64,000 bases of DNA from Atriophallophorus winterbourni (GCA_013407085.1 JACCGJ010001843.1:1-64000); one strand, 5' to 3'; counted from the stretch's first letter, positions 1 through 13,398 are shown. Notes: a model not told the origin generated them from the sequence alone. Made by a program: numbers and translations.

Positions 1-299
1 AGTTTGTCGTTGACGCACTTTATGAGGACAACCGAATACTAATACTGCTGATTTCTACGAAACGTAAAACACGCGTGCTTATATACTATGTTTAGCGATA
101 TAGCCAATTTGGTGGTGAGGGTTGACTAACATGTTTTGATATTACCTGTAGTAACTAGCAGTCTTCTAATCCAGAAGTACGACGTCAACCAAAATCTGAT
201 TTAGCCTACTGCACTCTAATGTCTTTACATTATTAATACGCAATCGGTTCCAAATCAATAAAGTTCGATTTTCATGTATTTTCCAAAAAGTTATAAGTT

Positions 300-620
300 T
301 ACATTACCAGTGATCATTACACGACAAGCTCCGCTTTGAAACGCCATAGCTGAATAATCCTTGTTCAGAGGTGCATTTCCGGTTCATAAAACGTTTGAAA
401 ACAAACGTCTGTGATTGTATGACCTTTTAAGCTCCTGAAGAAAAAAAGATGTTAAGGTCTCACAAACCTTCAGTGAGAAACATTAATTTTTTGCATGCAA
501 CGTACTGCGACCACGTACACCATCAGTTCCCATATATGCTTCACTGATTCAATTGTTTACGGTTAGATTATTATCTATGCGCTAAATCCATTTGTGCAGG
601 AGTGAAATTTAAAATCTCGA
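300..620 (+). repeat. Old dispersed repeat, copy 1
   Basis: Weakly but co-linearly similar to 7750-8060 in direct orientation: shared words include CGCTTT.AAACGC, CATTTCCGGTTCATA-like and GTGAGAAACATTAATTTTTTGC versus the related ATTATTTATTTGCTTGCAACGT part. The family is unknown to me. Confidence 0.4.
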
Positions 621-2714
621 TATATTGTCATTCTTCAATTCACTGAGTGAATTAACAAATTTCCCAATTTTTTTGTTGCAGGAAACCTCATCCATTGCAA
701 ACACAAAATATATGACCTCAGACATAATTGGGTCATCTTATCAAATTGCTTGATGCATGAAATTATTTACACATCATTTTCGAGTAAAATGTGCTAAATC
801 AATCGTTTAAGGTGTTTGAAAAAAAAACAGTTAATACTGGATAAATGAGTGACTAATATTGCAGTCAAGAATTATTCAAGTTACGAACTCGCAAGCCACC
901 AAACGTCATGCGCAGTTTCAATCACGTAAATTCGTCATACAATTCCATAACCAGATTTTCACAGTAAGCAGCACAACAGTGTATCGTGTGACTATAAACC
1001 ACGAAAGATTGAGAAAACATATAACCATATTCAAAGTGGTTACTTATCAATCGCTGCCGTCATACACACAACCTACAAGTGAAAAAGGTGTATCGCATAG
1101 GCGGAAACACATTTTCTTTATTTGTTTTTGAAAATTACTCATTTATATTGCAGCCTAATTGTCGATGATATGTTTGCTATTAAAAAACGCGATAGATCGA
1201 ATGAATTTCATATTTTCGTCAACCACTTTGAATCAATAATTTAGGTTACATAGAAGATGGAGTAGACAGAAGAGAAACGCTTATTTTTGAACTGGCTTCC
1301 TCGGGAGCCGAATGTTAAAATAATAAATACTGCCCATCTTATGATATTCAGGACGGAAGTTGTTTTGGGCTACTTATTAGCAAACTCCGAAAAAGTATTC
1401 AATTCATTAGATAAATAACTATTATACAAATTTTTAATCTTGTTCATCGATGTCACCGATGCAAAGCGAGCACATCGATAAATAGTTCGCCGGTATGTTG
1501 ATCATTGTCATTATCCTAACTAAACAACAAATGAAACAAGTAAAATACCGTGCACCCTAAACGAAAAATATTTTCATGCAACAGTTTGTAGATCTCACCT
1601 TATTGAAGCGTCAGTTGAAATATGTTCACATTTGAATAACGCAAGGGTGCGAGTAATCTAAAGGGGTAATTCTCTCTAATACATATTAGCATATTAGTTA
1701 AGACGCTTTCGAGGTTTGGTATGAATTGCGTATACAACATCAACTGCAAGTGTTACTCCTGAATATCTATCAGGCAAACATTGAGAAAAATCACTATTGG
1801 CGTAAGTTCACAGAGAAATCGATTAGTAAGCTGTACGCCCTACTACGAATATGAATCACTGATCATAGATTCAGTACAATCTGAACATGTGTTGGACGAA
1901 GGTCACATCGTTGATAGAAATAACGTAGAAATGATGAAGCAGAGTTGAAACTCCACATGGAATGGCATATTTCTTTGGCGGTTGACCTACTCCTGGCTTG
2001 TATGAATGATGTCAATATGATGGGAAAGGCTTATATCTTCACAATCTGTCGTCTGGTTGTCTGAGGTATACGCATTGAACACCGTGATCCGTAGGGTGTG
2101 TACCGATCACGCAATCGACCTAATCTGACAGGTGATTTCAGTCACACCTGCAATGAATAACAAAATAAGAGGACAATAAGAATTGCTGGGGTGGTTTTCC
2201 CTCAGATGGTATTAATCGCTTTTGTCTATATCAACGAGCGCAGTGCTCAAACATATCACGTATATTTCTCTTCTAACTATGCCCATCAATCAACTCTGAA
2301 CTCGGCACTTTGTGATGCTCGATTTCTGAATGAATTATTCAGTAGTGTCCACACTAATGTGGAGCGTATATATGGTGACAGGTGTACTAATAATATCACA
2401 TTCGTAATCCATCAACAAGCGCATAATCCTCATAATAATAGGTGCGTTTTCAAAGCAAAATATCATTCTGAGGACTCCATGTATCAGCCACAACCGCATA
2501 GTCTAGAAACGAAAGAACATACGTGTTAATCATGAAAGTAAATTACACAGTGAATAAATCGTCTTGAAATTCGCTTCTATAAAATGTAAAATCATTCCAC
2601 CAACAGATCAATCAATCAAAAGAAAATTTGTCGACTGAACAATATTTTGTTTTCGTTTTGATGGATGATATCGACATACGATGCAGTTACTTAAGAAATG
2701 TAGTAAGCAGAATG

Positions 2715-2930
2715 TTTGGACAACATTTTCACAACAGTTTCCGTTATTTCGTAATTCGCTCAAAATTGCACTTTTAAAATTGGCTATATCTAATACGAAA
2801 AAAATGGAGAATTCGCGTCACTAAATAGGATTATAAGTTAACTGAGAACATAAAACACGTTTGTTTAAAATAATATTATGCACGGCAAATTTGAATGCCG
2901 CGTGAAATTGTAAAAATGCACTCCAGATGA
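2715..2930 (+). repeat. Dispersed repeat related to 42838-43030
   Basis: Shares GTTATTTCGTAATTCG, CAAAATTGC, ATACGAAAAA and TTATGCACGGC in the same order with 42838-43030. The two copies are diverged. Class unknown; no coding content seen. Confidence 0.5.
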
Positions 2931-5149
2931 CAGGCATGATTGCGAACAGCTTGGCATAATGAGGGTTCGCTTCCATAATTCTGAAATTATGCCCTTTCAA
3001 TCAAATTTGTATTACATAATTCAGTATTGATAAAAAAATGTTCAATATGAACACTTACGAATCTGTAGCTAATAGAACTAATCCATTGAAATAAATTAAC
3101 AACAACACAATTCTGATTTAGCTTAATTCAGATAAAAACATGCTAAACTAGGTGAACTAATTTAGAATTGAATGGGTAACGTGCCAAAATGTTGATGATG
3201 TATCTAAAACTGTTATCGAATATTTAAAGGACGTGAGCATATTAATTGGGCGACAAAGAAGTTTGCGAGATTCTTGTTCTGTAAGTAGCGACATTTCTAT
3301 TTTGTCTTGGTTTAGACCCAATGTTTAAGGTAATATTTGATCATCGCACGTGCAATTTTAGAAGTGTGTACCAATTTTCATCTTGAATTTCCAAATCATT
3401 TTTGATCAACAACAATGTAGAGCAAATATAGTTTGTGGCCATAAACCAAAGCTATTATATGATCGATATCAATTAAGATGCAACTTCATGTTATGAACAG
3501 GGTTCAACTACCAATTAAATTAAAGCTAATGCTTCCAATCAAATTTAAATTTGATAACTACAAATCGATTGGCTGAATATTCGTAATGTAAATCTTATAA
3601 AAACTACCTATCAGTAATTGTTACGGAAAGAATCCGTTTTGACCTGTGGTTTGTTTTAATGATAATATATCATACTGGTGAGTATGTTTCCCTGATTCTG
3701 GTATCCTTTTAAAATGTTTTAAATGCGTGGCCATTCAATGATTTGCGGGGTATAAAATCCTTGCAAAATTATCATAAAATTATTATCCTAACTTTTACGT
3801 GATTCTTTTAATTAACAATGTGGTGTCAAACTGGTAACAGTTTCACTAGAATAACATTTATTTACATGTTATATGATTGTTTATGTTTTCGCCCAACACA
3901 GTTAAGCCAGTATATATAAAATCTTCACATAAAAAAAGCAAATGACTTTCAATGAATTATTGTACACAAATGCAGCACGTATACTATACAATCACTTAGT
4001 GTTTATTTGTGCATTGGCACCCATGTGACACAGAAACTTAGTCAGACAACGGTCATAGTCAAAAATATGTTCATGTTCAGCTGGCTTTCACGCCACAAAC
4101 AACTCTATCATTGCTTCAAAGGTGATCACCCTGTTATATGTCAGGGTTAGGTGTTAAGTGAAGAATGCATGACCAGTATCCATGGTCTATTTGCCTAATA
4201 CGATGATCATGTGTGACCTAAATGAAAACGATACTCGTTGGCTGAAACTAAACAATAACCATAGGATGGAGTTATAAGGTATATACAATAAAAAAGAAGA
4301 ACAGGAAAACTCATGTAGTGTAAATCGTATCAAAGTTTGGGTTGTCTCTCAAGTGTTTGTCCAAATTAGCAAACCGTGTGCTAAGTTAATTTGTTTAAAT
4401 TCGCTGAGAAAACAACTTTTATTTACGATTAAATTTAGATTTCCGTATATATCCACTGATGATGCAGGATATAATTATGTCTTTCGTGATTTGAATAACG
4501 TAGCAAATAGATAAGGCGTAACCAAAGCCAGTTATTTATGAATGGATCAAATCACATGCTTGCATCGCGGCACAGTAATAAAAGGCGCGAAAATGACCAT
4601 ATGATTGTCAATCCGTTTAAATCAGACTGACGGATATATACTTTCGTTATTCAGTAGGATTGATCACCATGCTGAGCAACAACATCAGCTCGCGCAATCA
4701 TTGTGAAATAATTTTGCCATTTGTACTTGCTACACTCATACATTGATTTACCTGATGATAATAAATATATCTTCGAAAATGTACGCCAATAGTGATTGAA
4801 ATTAATGGGTTTTTATACGCTAGTTGTTTATACGTTCTTGATGTCCAATATTCGTAATCGATGTTTATTCAAGGTCGTAAATCGAATGATAAATGATGCA
4901 TTTAGAAGACGTTTTTTTTGAAAATTCCACTTGCTAACTAATAAATATAGCACTTTGGCAATTGGATTATATACAAAAATAAATGAGGATATGCCGATGA
5001 TGATATTTGGCTTCAGCACGATATAGATTGAAAGAAAAATTTGAGAGATTGAAATATCACAGAATCAACGACAATTTCGATGTTTGGTAAATAAAGATGC
5101 CCGCAATCGCCGTGTCACAAAGCAGAATATTATTCAACTTTTCTAGCTT

Positions 5150-5940
5150 GAGAAAATTTTTATTGTAAGCGAAATTTATTGCATGTATTGTCAAGGTCTT
5201 AAAAATGCGAACTTTATATTTGCTCATATGAAATAGTTTGCGCTTTATAATTCCAAAATAGTAGTAGTGGATGTGAGCAAATATATACATGGTAATTCCA
5301 TAAAAGTTAGTTGGTTGAATTGTAAAACAGCCACTTATTTGTAGAGAGTGCGAAAGCAATCAACCATAGATTTCAAGGAAAAAAATTGTTTGCAACTATT
5401 TTGCTGATGCCAGTTTAGCAAGACATAGTCTTATCTTCTGAAGCAAATGAAGGCAAACATCCTGAAAACTTTTTGTACGTGCACTAGTTTTCAGCAGTAG
5501 TTTTATTTGTCATTGTCAGTAATTTGATCTCGTCACATTTATCGACTCTGTCCTATGGTCATCCAATGTTTGGCAGCACCAGTGGCGTTGAGGTATACTG
5601 TATTTTGACAATTTTTCTATTTATTTCAGGAGCACCTGGTTCATTGAGGTTTCAACACATGCTTTTCATATATACCACATTGAATATTGTATTGTGTCGA
5701 TTTATAATCATTATAAATCACTTAAAAAAACACTTTTTTATTTGACAAAAAATCCGACTGTGTGAATAGCGGTAACATTTCCGTTAATTCTAAACCTGGT
5801 TATACGGTGTGTTCGATGTAGATTTTGTAATAAGCCCAGAATGAACTAAGTTAATTTGATCTAATCTTGCCAATTTTTCACTATTGTTCCTAATGCTACC
5901 TGGATTTGTTTTATTATAATTAACTTTGCACATTTTGATG
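5150..5940 (+). repeat. Arm 1 of a ~0.75 kb inverted repeat pair
   Basis: Aligns along its whole length, with many substitutions, to the complement of 11150-11900. Anchors include GCGAACTTTATATTTGCT, AGCAAGACATAGTCTT and the pair CATCCAATGTTTG / CAAACATTGGATG. Class unknown. It encodes no conserved domain; open frames in the two arms resemble each other only because the DNA does. Confidence 0.7.
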
Positions 5941-7059
5941 CTGTTTGTTTGGATTATCAATAACTACAGCTGATACCGATTCGGTTGTATTGTTCTAGTG
6001 ACATAAAATGCCGTGCAGAAAGCAACATGAATAGATTGAGAAAAATATCTCTGGTGTCTTGATAATTGGTAATTTGCAAAAAATAACGACCATTATTTTG
6101 AGGTTATCTTTAAGTTAACATTAGGTGTATTAACTGCGGACCATTTAAAGTTCTAGCAATGACACTATTTCAAATGCTCAAACGAACACTGAGCTTTCAT
6201 ATTGTTGTTGATTATTGGAATGTATATATCTTTACATTTTGGTGGCACCAGGGTTGATCTTGTTTAGCAAAAGCTTCAACCACACATGTTTTCCGAAGCT
6301 GAAAATAGTTAAGCATTTTTTTGGAAATCGCGACCACAAAGTTTTAAAGCCAAAGCACAAACTGATGTTTTTTTATTGATTTATTGAAATTACACTTTTA
6401 TACTACAGTGAGCTATATGATAAATAACTAGTTCATTGACATTTTTCAAAACTCCGATTACAATATGTTCGGCTGTCCGAATTGACTCCAACGTTTTTCA
6501 CTTCCAAGAAATTTCCGACTGGCGGATGACGCTTCATATAATGCTTACAAAATAGGCTTTCAAGAGCAAGTTCTTAGAGAATCGTGGAGTTTAAAGCGAG
6601 AGTATTCATATCTGTTTCGCAAACGTTATTGTGTCGCAAGGGATTTGTCTCCGATGGTAGACTTCATGATTGTAAATCACTTAGGGAAAGACCATTATTA
6701 ATAAGACCGATCTTCATCCCCTACACATGACACAGGCATTTTGTGCATATTAAACGTGGTCTAAGCTAGTAGACTGTCGTTCTCTAACATATTTGGAATC
6801 ATGATTATTGATGTGGATATAACCCATATTTCGCGAAATTTGTAATATAGTTATTGAGGTGGATGTTTAGCTCGGTTATCTTTTTAAAACGGATTGAACA
6901 TTAAATTATTCATAAATTGTGAATTGCACTGTTTCCATAAGCACCACATTGATTTCAATTGTTTTTCTGTGGTGTTTATGACGAACGGTATTCTACATCA
7001 ACAACGCAACTGCATCCAAAGTAGAGTCTCAATTTCCGCAATAAAGGTTTTCCGAGATC

Positions 7060-7300
7060 TATATCAGTGTCTGCAACTAATGTTAGGATTAAACGTGTGA
7101 AACACATTGACATATCGTGATTCCGCCATTGAGAAGCACGTTTCAGATACGGGTCACAGCTTTGAGCTGAATATTGTGGAAATATTGATACTGGGTAATA
7201 AACAGCGTAGCGTAATCCTACTCACGATGGCGGTCGACATTTTAAGTCACGTCAACTGGCGGATAATAAGGTGGACGCAGCAATCTAACAAACGGCATTG
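7060..7300 (+). mobile_element. Possible Penelope-like element relic (GIY-YIG region)
   Basis: A forward frame reads IEKHVSDTGHSFELNIVEIL followed by GNKQRSVILL. This resembles the tract in Penelope-like elements after the GIY-YIG endonuclease core (SxIxKHxxDTGH, then a segment with RxxxLLxxEAL). The fragment is short and degenerate and the reverse transcriptase was not seen. The call is tentative. Confidence 0.4.
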
Positions 7301-7749
7301 ATGTATAGGTAAACATTTGTCATTCACCTTATACATACTAGTTGATTCGATTTTTTTACCTAAATAAAAGCTTATTATTTTGCTAATTATTGATTTTCTT
7401 TTACAAATGTCGGGCGCTTCGCGAACAGGCCTTGTTCGTGTTCACTTTTAAACGTTTTGTCGTAGATAAACACCAGGTGGAAACTCGACCACTGCTCGTG
7501 GTCATTCCTACAAAACGTGAAACAACTTAAGAGTAATATAAGCTGTTTAGCGGTAAGGTAATTTCATTTGATGAAGTTGAACACCAAATAATTATATTAC
7601 ATTTACCTAACTAGGACCCTCAATTTGCAAAATGTAAACGGTATAATAAAACTGAACTATCTGATGGCACTCACATTTATCAGCATTACCAATGCACGTC
7701 AGGTCTTAAACAAAATCCGGTTAATCTTCATGTCATCTGCCAAAATGTT

Positions 7750-8060
7750 CTAAGTGCACGAACAAGTGATGACGACACCCACGCCGCGCTTTAAAACGCG
7801 ATTGCTCACTAAGTCTCAGTCATAGGTGCAGCGCGATTCCATATAACGGTGCAACAAAACAAACTTCGGTTATTGTATCAATCTTTTATCTTTTCCAGAG
7901 AAACGTGTCCAGAGTTTCTCGAACCTCAAGAGAAAAACATTATTTATTTGCTTGCAACGTGACGACCAAGTGTACCATCGTTAGATTATTACCAATGCTC
8001 TCAATACATTCGTGCAAAAGTGTTTTTCAAAACTTTATATATTGTCCGTTGTCAATGCAG
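7750..8060 (+). repeat. Old dispersed repeat, copy 2
   Basis: Direct-orientation partner of 300-620, with scattered identities over about 300 bp (for example TTGCAACGTGACGACCAAGT versus TGCAACGTACTGCGACCACG). Confidence 0.4.
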
Positions 8061-8204
8061 TGTGCAAAACATCGATAGTAACAATTTTTGTTCTGGAAAA
8101 ATGATGAGACATTTTACATAATTGTGGCCTATCACAAAATGCATTATTGGACAGGTAACTTGATCAAAAAGTGGCAGAAAACAGCAATTCCTGTTATTCC
8201 CATC

Positions 8205-8345
8205 ATCTATTTTGGGCGCACGCGGTGTCTGATCCTTCAGTCCTCTCCTAATAAGTGTAAACAGCACGAAACCTGTCATGTAATGTGTGTGATTGATGGA
8301 AATGCGTACAAGTGTTCTTTTTGTTCATGATGATGTGTTCAAGTG
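8205..8345 (+). repeat. SINE-like repeat, family 2 (old copy)
   Basis: Contains CAGCACGAAACCTGTCATG and GATGGAAATGCGTACAAGTG, matching the better-preserved copies at 31195-31520. Confidence 0.55.
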
Positions 8346-9164
8346 CATTCGTCTAATTTGTTATCTCATGAGATTAGACATGATATACGTACCAACGTCA
8401 TCCGACGTTCTCTAATAAAGTAACTAGTTGATGTTTAAGGTCCAAGGGTATCTGAAATAACAGCGACAAACATAACGAAAATAATGATTTTCTAATTCGA
8501 AATGTTTCTAAACGTTCAAATATATGGAATCCTATGAGCTGAGTTAACACAATATCAAAATTTTGGTTTTGAGCAATAGATTTATTAATCATTTTTGTCC
8601 TTTAAGATTTACTTTGATGTTTCGATACTTTTGAAGAAATATAAATAGGCTCAAGCATTATTGCATTTCAAATAATATTCCTGAAACAGACAGATAACAG
8701 ATTTAACAAACACAGATAACACAGAGGTTACACAGCTAACACATAACCTAGTTAAACACAGGTAAACCCTAACACAATTGAACGTTCAGAAGATGGAAAC
8801 ACCACATGTACTTCTCAGATTTGGACGGTACAGCGATGAAGTGAGGATGTACCGATACATCGAATAATTTTATGGGATTATGTTCTTCTACTTGAGCTTC
8901 ACGGTGACGATACTTAATTCCGACCAATGATTAGTTGGGAGTTTACATGCGATGCATGTATGACGCTCGCATGATTTTAAGTGAAGATACACTTAACATA
9001 TTTTATTTACTAAGTAATTTCTCGTAAACTAAAACGCTTATTTTAACGAGATTTTATTAGACCTATGTTCTATAGTTCATGCATGACCTGTCTCATTTCA
9101 TTTTCCTTTCGCCATTTGACGCACATGTTGATCCTGATAATAATGTTCTTTCATAATGAAGGCT

Positions 9165-9330
9165 AACAAATCGACACCCTTCGTGGAATGTGTGTGGATG
9201 ATGGAAACTAAGCAAATGTGACTTTTCGTTCATGGTCATATGTTAAAACCCGGTCTACATGGTTGTGAGCTCATATGATTGGACAGGATGTTCGATTCCA
9301 CCTCATGCAACAGTGTCATACTAACGCAAT
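9165..9330 (+). repeat. SINE-like repeat, family 2 (old copy)
   Basis: Follows the same order as 31260-31410: GATGATGGAAACTAAGCAAA, then TTCGTTCATGGTCATATG, a degenerate GTTAAAACCCGG box, and CAACAGTGTCATACTAACGC. Confidence 0.5.
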
Positions 9331-9779
9331 TTGTTTATGATTCTCTCAAGTATTAATCTCCTGGGCATACTGATCTTACGCCGCATAAACGTTGACTGAA
9401 AACAGCAGGAATTCGTAACCCATGGTGTTTGTTTTTGATAATAATGCATTCATATGGACCTCCGGGTTTCTCTCATTTTACTCTTAAACAGGAAGTGATA
9501 TATTCCGTATGAATTAAAAAAAATTGAACAGATTTGTATTCTATCATAACATGTTTATTGCAGTTACTCTCAATGTTTTCTTCATTTTAAGTGTATGCTT
9601 ATTTGCCTTTGTTAAAAAAAGAATTTAGAAGGACGTTTTTCCCGATGTTTAACAGTTAATGCAATGAAAAAACTAGCGTGTACGACTTCGAGTTTTATTT
9701 CATGTCTGGACACCTGATCCCAGTTCGGTTGTTCTCAAGTATCTTGTTTATGGTTGTTATGCTACTGAATGATTGCAAT

Positions 9780-9934
9780 TTTAGATGAATCGAAGAAGCC
9801 TGGTGTTGAATATTGTGTTATTGATGAGAGAGGACTGTCAGTAAAATTCAAACTAGAATCGAAAAACAGACAGAGCGATTCCGGAGATAGGCCCGGACTT
9901 GATCAGAAAATCTTAACCAACATTATCATACAAA
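9780..9934 (+). other. Candidate coding exon of unknown origin (weak)
   Basis: A forward frame between an AG (TTGCAATTTTAG) and a GTTTGT reads DESKKPGVEYCVIDERGLSV then KFKLESKNRQSDSGDRPGLD. The composition looks more protein-like than its surroundings. I do not recognise it. It is on the strand opposite to PI4KA. It could be a TE remnant or chance. Confidence 0.2.
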
Positions 9935-10629
9935 GGTTTGTTCTTATATCAAATTTCGCTACTCCAAGCGCATTCAGATTGTGATCCTACAGTCCGGATT
10001 TAATATTTGTGTGTAATAGGAATACATGCATATTATCCTTTGTGTTTCTTACATTTTAATCATCAACATGTGGATTAGTTCTCCATATGATGTAGACTGA
10101 GCTGCGAAGCACGAAGAGATTATGCGTTTATGATGTACATTCGTGGATGACATCAACTGAAGGAGGTCGACAAAAGACGTCTCTAACTTAAAATAAACAA
10201 TTTCTGTTTTGCATCATTGCAGTGCAACCATTTATAAATAGAAAAATAGTTACATTAGAATCGATCCGCAAATCAGAATATTTAGTAATCAGAGTTGCAA
10301 TAACTTTTGATACAAAAGTGAAGCGTGTATTTACAGTAAAGGAATAGAAAAACATGTTTAGTGCAACCATCGAACTATACATTTGTTCAAAACCGTTGTG
10401 CAGGCGATTGCTTAACAGTTGCTGAACTATTGTAAAAATAGGAACACAGCTGTGGTGACCACCTCAACCCTGGACCCACAAAATACAGATTCCAATATAT
10501 ATCAAAAAAACAGATTAGTGTTTGGCTAAGATTTGAAATAGTATCGTCGTTAGAACTTCAAATGCCCGTAGTTAACACAACCTATGTGTACTTAACGGTA
10601 ACTTTAAAATAAGGATCGTTACGTTTTGC

Positions 10630-11095
10630 AGATTATGGCCGTATTACGAAAGATCTACTCCAGGGCGAGCTGCATTTAGGAAGTCGAGTATCGGGCAGAC
10701 CAAACCTGCGGTACAAAAACGTTTGCAAAACAGATATGAAAGATCTTAGCAGTTACCCGGCCAGTTGGGAAGAACTTGCTCTTGACCGCTCACATTGAAG
10801 GCATTGTGTAAAGCGTCGTCTGAAAGCTGGGGATAAGCAGATAAATCTCTTAGCTGCTGAACCCAAATCACCTCGCCAGCTTGCATCTGATGCATTACAA
10901 CCGATATCTAATTTTTGTTGCCAGCGCTGCGCAAGAAATAGTTTTTCCCGAATCGGACTGTTTAGTCATTCCAAATGCTGCGGAATATGAACATTCACGC
11001 GATTGTGATGTGCATCCATGGTCGACATCGACCAAAGAATGCAAACAACGACAACTCATCATCGAGACACCAGAGAAATGCCGCTCAATCTAATC
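10630..11095 (+). mobile_element. Degenerate LINE 3' coding relic
   Basis: A forward frame reads YGRITKDLLQGELHLGSRVS, then GRPNLRYKNVCKTDMKDL and SWEELALDRSH-stop-RHCVKR. This is the C-terminal pattern of many non-LTR retrotransposon proteins (GxRxxGRPxLRYKD, W..LA.DR..WR), ending in a Cys pair and SRIGLFSH. A TGA replaces the usual Trp codon. It is a dead fragment. Confidence 0.7.
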
Positions 11096-11149
11096 AGGTA
11101 GCTTTCCGCGCGCCGATATTTCACCCAGACAAATAGATTCGACATATGA

Positions 11150-11900
11150 TTAATTTATTAAAATTAAACAAATCCAGATATTATTATCGAAATTAGTGAA
11201 ACCTAAGCGAGATTACACCAAACTTGTTTATTCTGAGCCTAATAAAATTCTACATCAAACACACCGTATATAGAGGTTATGAATTTATGGAAATGTTATC
11301 GCTATCCACACACCCCATTGTTTGTATCCATTGGAAAGTGTGTTTGAGAGATTTGTAATTATTATGAATCCACATAATAAAATATTCGATGCTGTATAAG
11401 TTGAAAGCATGGGTTGAAATTTCAACGAACCAGGTGCTGCTGAAATAAAGAAAAAAATATTGGTTTTCAAATTTATATCTGAATGCCTCTGTCACAGTCA
11501 AACATTGGATGACCATTTGAGACAGATTAATATATGTGACACGATAAAACTAGTTATACGTAGCGCATTTCTGACTGTTCGCCATCATTTGTTTGATAAA
11601 AAGACTATGTCTTGCTAACCTCACATCTGTAAAAGAGTCTCAAACAAGTTTATACTTGAAAGCTAGGGTTATTTGCTTTCGGTCAACATAAAAATAAATG
11701 GTTGCTCCACAATTCAAACAACCAACTTTTGTGAAATTATCATCTATATATTTCCTGACATCCACTGCAACCGATGTGAAATTCTGATGCTTTTTATATT
11801 TTGGAATCACAAAGCGTAATCTATTTCATATCAGCAAATATAAAGTTCGCACTTCTAGCACCTTGGCGATGCATGCATGGACATTCGCTCAAAATAGATT
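11150..11900 (-). repeat. Arm 2 of a ~0.75 kb inverted repeat pair
   Basis: Complementary partner of 5150-5940, about 5.2 kb away. The arms are clearly related but diverged, so this looks like two old insertions of one element in opposite orientation rather than a recent duplication. Confidence 0.7.
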
Positions 11901-12208
11901 GTTTCTCCAACTCAATAAGTTGAATAATATGCTACTTTCTGGCAAGCATGTTTTTCGGCGGACGGCGTCCTAATTCACCGGAAATCGAAATTGCGATTGC
12001 TTCCGTGATCATTCAATCTCTCAGATTTGTTGTTCAATTTGTTTTATCCTGAATCCGATTTTCATCATCGGCATATCGTGTTGCCATTGAGGATTATTTT
12101 TGCTCCAACTATGAAGAACATGGATATGATCATACAAGTAACGATTTTTTTATTTATAATTTTTTATACGTATATCCTATGGTATTGTACAGCAATTTGC
12201 TTTTTTAA

Positions 12209-12248
12209 CCATAAATCTTGAATCTTGAATCTTGAATCTTGAATCTTA
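12209..12248 (+). repeat. Tandem CTTGAAT repeat
   Basis: About five tandem copies of a 7 bp unit (CTTGAAT). Such runs are often 3' tails of old retroelements, but no element was recognised upstream. Confidence 0.85.
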
Positions 12249-13218
12249 ATTGTCAATGTGTTGAGGTGCTGTGTAAATTTCGTAAGGTTGTCAATTTGCA
12301 TGGCGCCCTTGCGCTATGCATCATGTACATTCGATTTGAAGACTGACTCGTATGATAGAGACATGGAGAAAGAATACTCAGCTAGCAAATAGACCTGATG
12401 AATCCCACACAATTGGCCTTCCAGACGAACGGTCTGTAAAATAATCATCATCCAAGCATACTCATTAATAGTGTAGCAAGTACAATCCGGCTAATTATGA
12501 CACATCATTGCATAAGGCTGATGTAAGCATTAGCCGTAGAATATCCTACTGAGTAAAAAGGTGGTTCCGTATGTGGAAGTAGGAAATATCTGATGCGATT
12601 TGGAGCGGGCTGTTTTGGGAACGAATCGGCCGTGCTCAAAATTATTGTTTTCATGCATTTTATTTTTTTCAGTCAACACGAAAGCTTTTGTTTTTCAAAC
12701 GTTTTAACATGTTGTGAACATGTAAACAAAGGACGTTTGATGCCCCGCACGCTTTAAACGCTGCGCAATAGTTTTATTTTTTGAAGGATGGGGAATTTGC
12801 TGCGCCGGTCGGAATAATGCGAAAGAAAACTCATACATGCCTGCAGACGGAACCGAAACTGTTTTGATTTTGAATGTGACTAGCAATCTCAAATTTTCCC
12901 ATCAAATTTTGACGTCCCCCTTATTCGTGTTGAAATTCTGTGTTTTTTGATTAACTGAAAATTCGTTTTAACGAATAAAGTTCTTTTCTTCTTCTTCTTC
13001 TTTCTTACTTCTTCAGGTGCACAGCAAGTTTACAAGTTCTTATGTTTCACGGGATTGGTGGACAAGGTGAGATTTTAATGTGATGGTGTGGATTGTATAC
13101 GAGAACTGTGGCAAGTGCAAGGTATACTGGTGGGCTGAAATTGGTATTTTGAAACATAGATGAAGTGAATAACGAGAAAATAAGAAATCACATTATATTC
13201 GCAATCGATTATGTATAC

Positions 13219-13398
13219 CTTGTCATATCGGACACCCTGGACCAACTGCGGCACATAGAAAAGCATGGTGTCGGTAGGATAGTTTGCCAGGACTCTGACC
13301 GCGTATTGATGAGTCAACGGGTGTTGAGGATACATCCGAGAGAAGAAGGACAGTGCCACAATCGGAGCAACCGGGGCCCAATTCAAAGCGTGAACCAA
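13219..13398 (-). CDS. PI4KA: PI4KA visible exon 30 (helical domain, last exon in window)
   Basis: 180 nt, phase 0-0; acceptor CTTCCCTTCTGTTTCAG, donor AAG|GTATAC. Reads LVHALNWAPVAPIVALSFFS RMYPQHPLTHQYAVRVLANY, then MLFYVPQLVQGVRYDK, matching human [20 protein letters not shown] and LFYIPQIVQALRYDKMGYV. The next exon and the whole catalytic domain (motifs such as KDRHNGN and HIDFGF in human) were not found in the 13.2 kb to the left. Confidence 0.96.

Larger units (their letters stand above)
1..13218. other. AT-rich intron (>=13 kb) downstream of PI4KA exon 30
   Basis: No PI4KA exon was recognised here. The stretch is clearly more AT-rich than the rest. It holds old diverged repeats (listed separately), a Penelope-like relic, a LINE relic, a CTTGAAT tandem repeat and a pyrimidine-rich CTT run near 12990-13018. 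The intervals 621-2714, 2931-5149, 5941-7059, 8346-9164, 9331-9770 and 11901-12208 show nothing I can name. Small open frames here are scattered in all six frames and show no recognisable domain. Confidence 0.6.
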
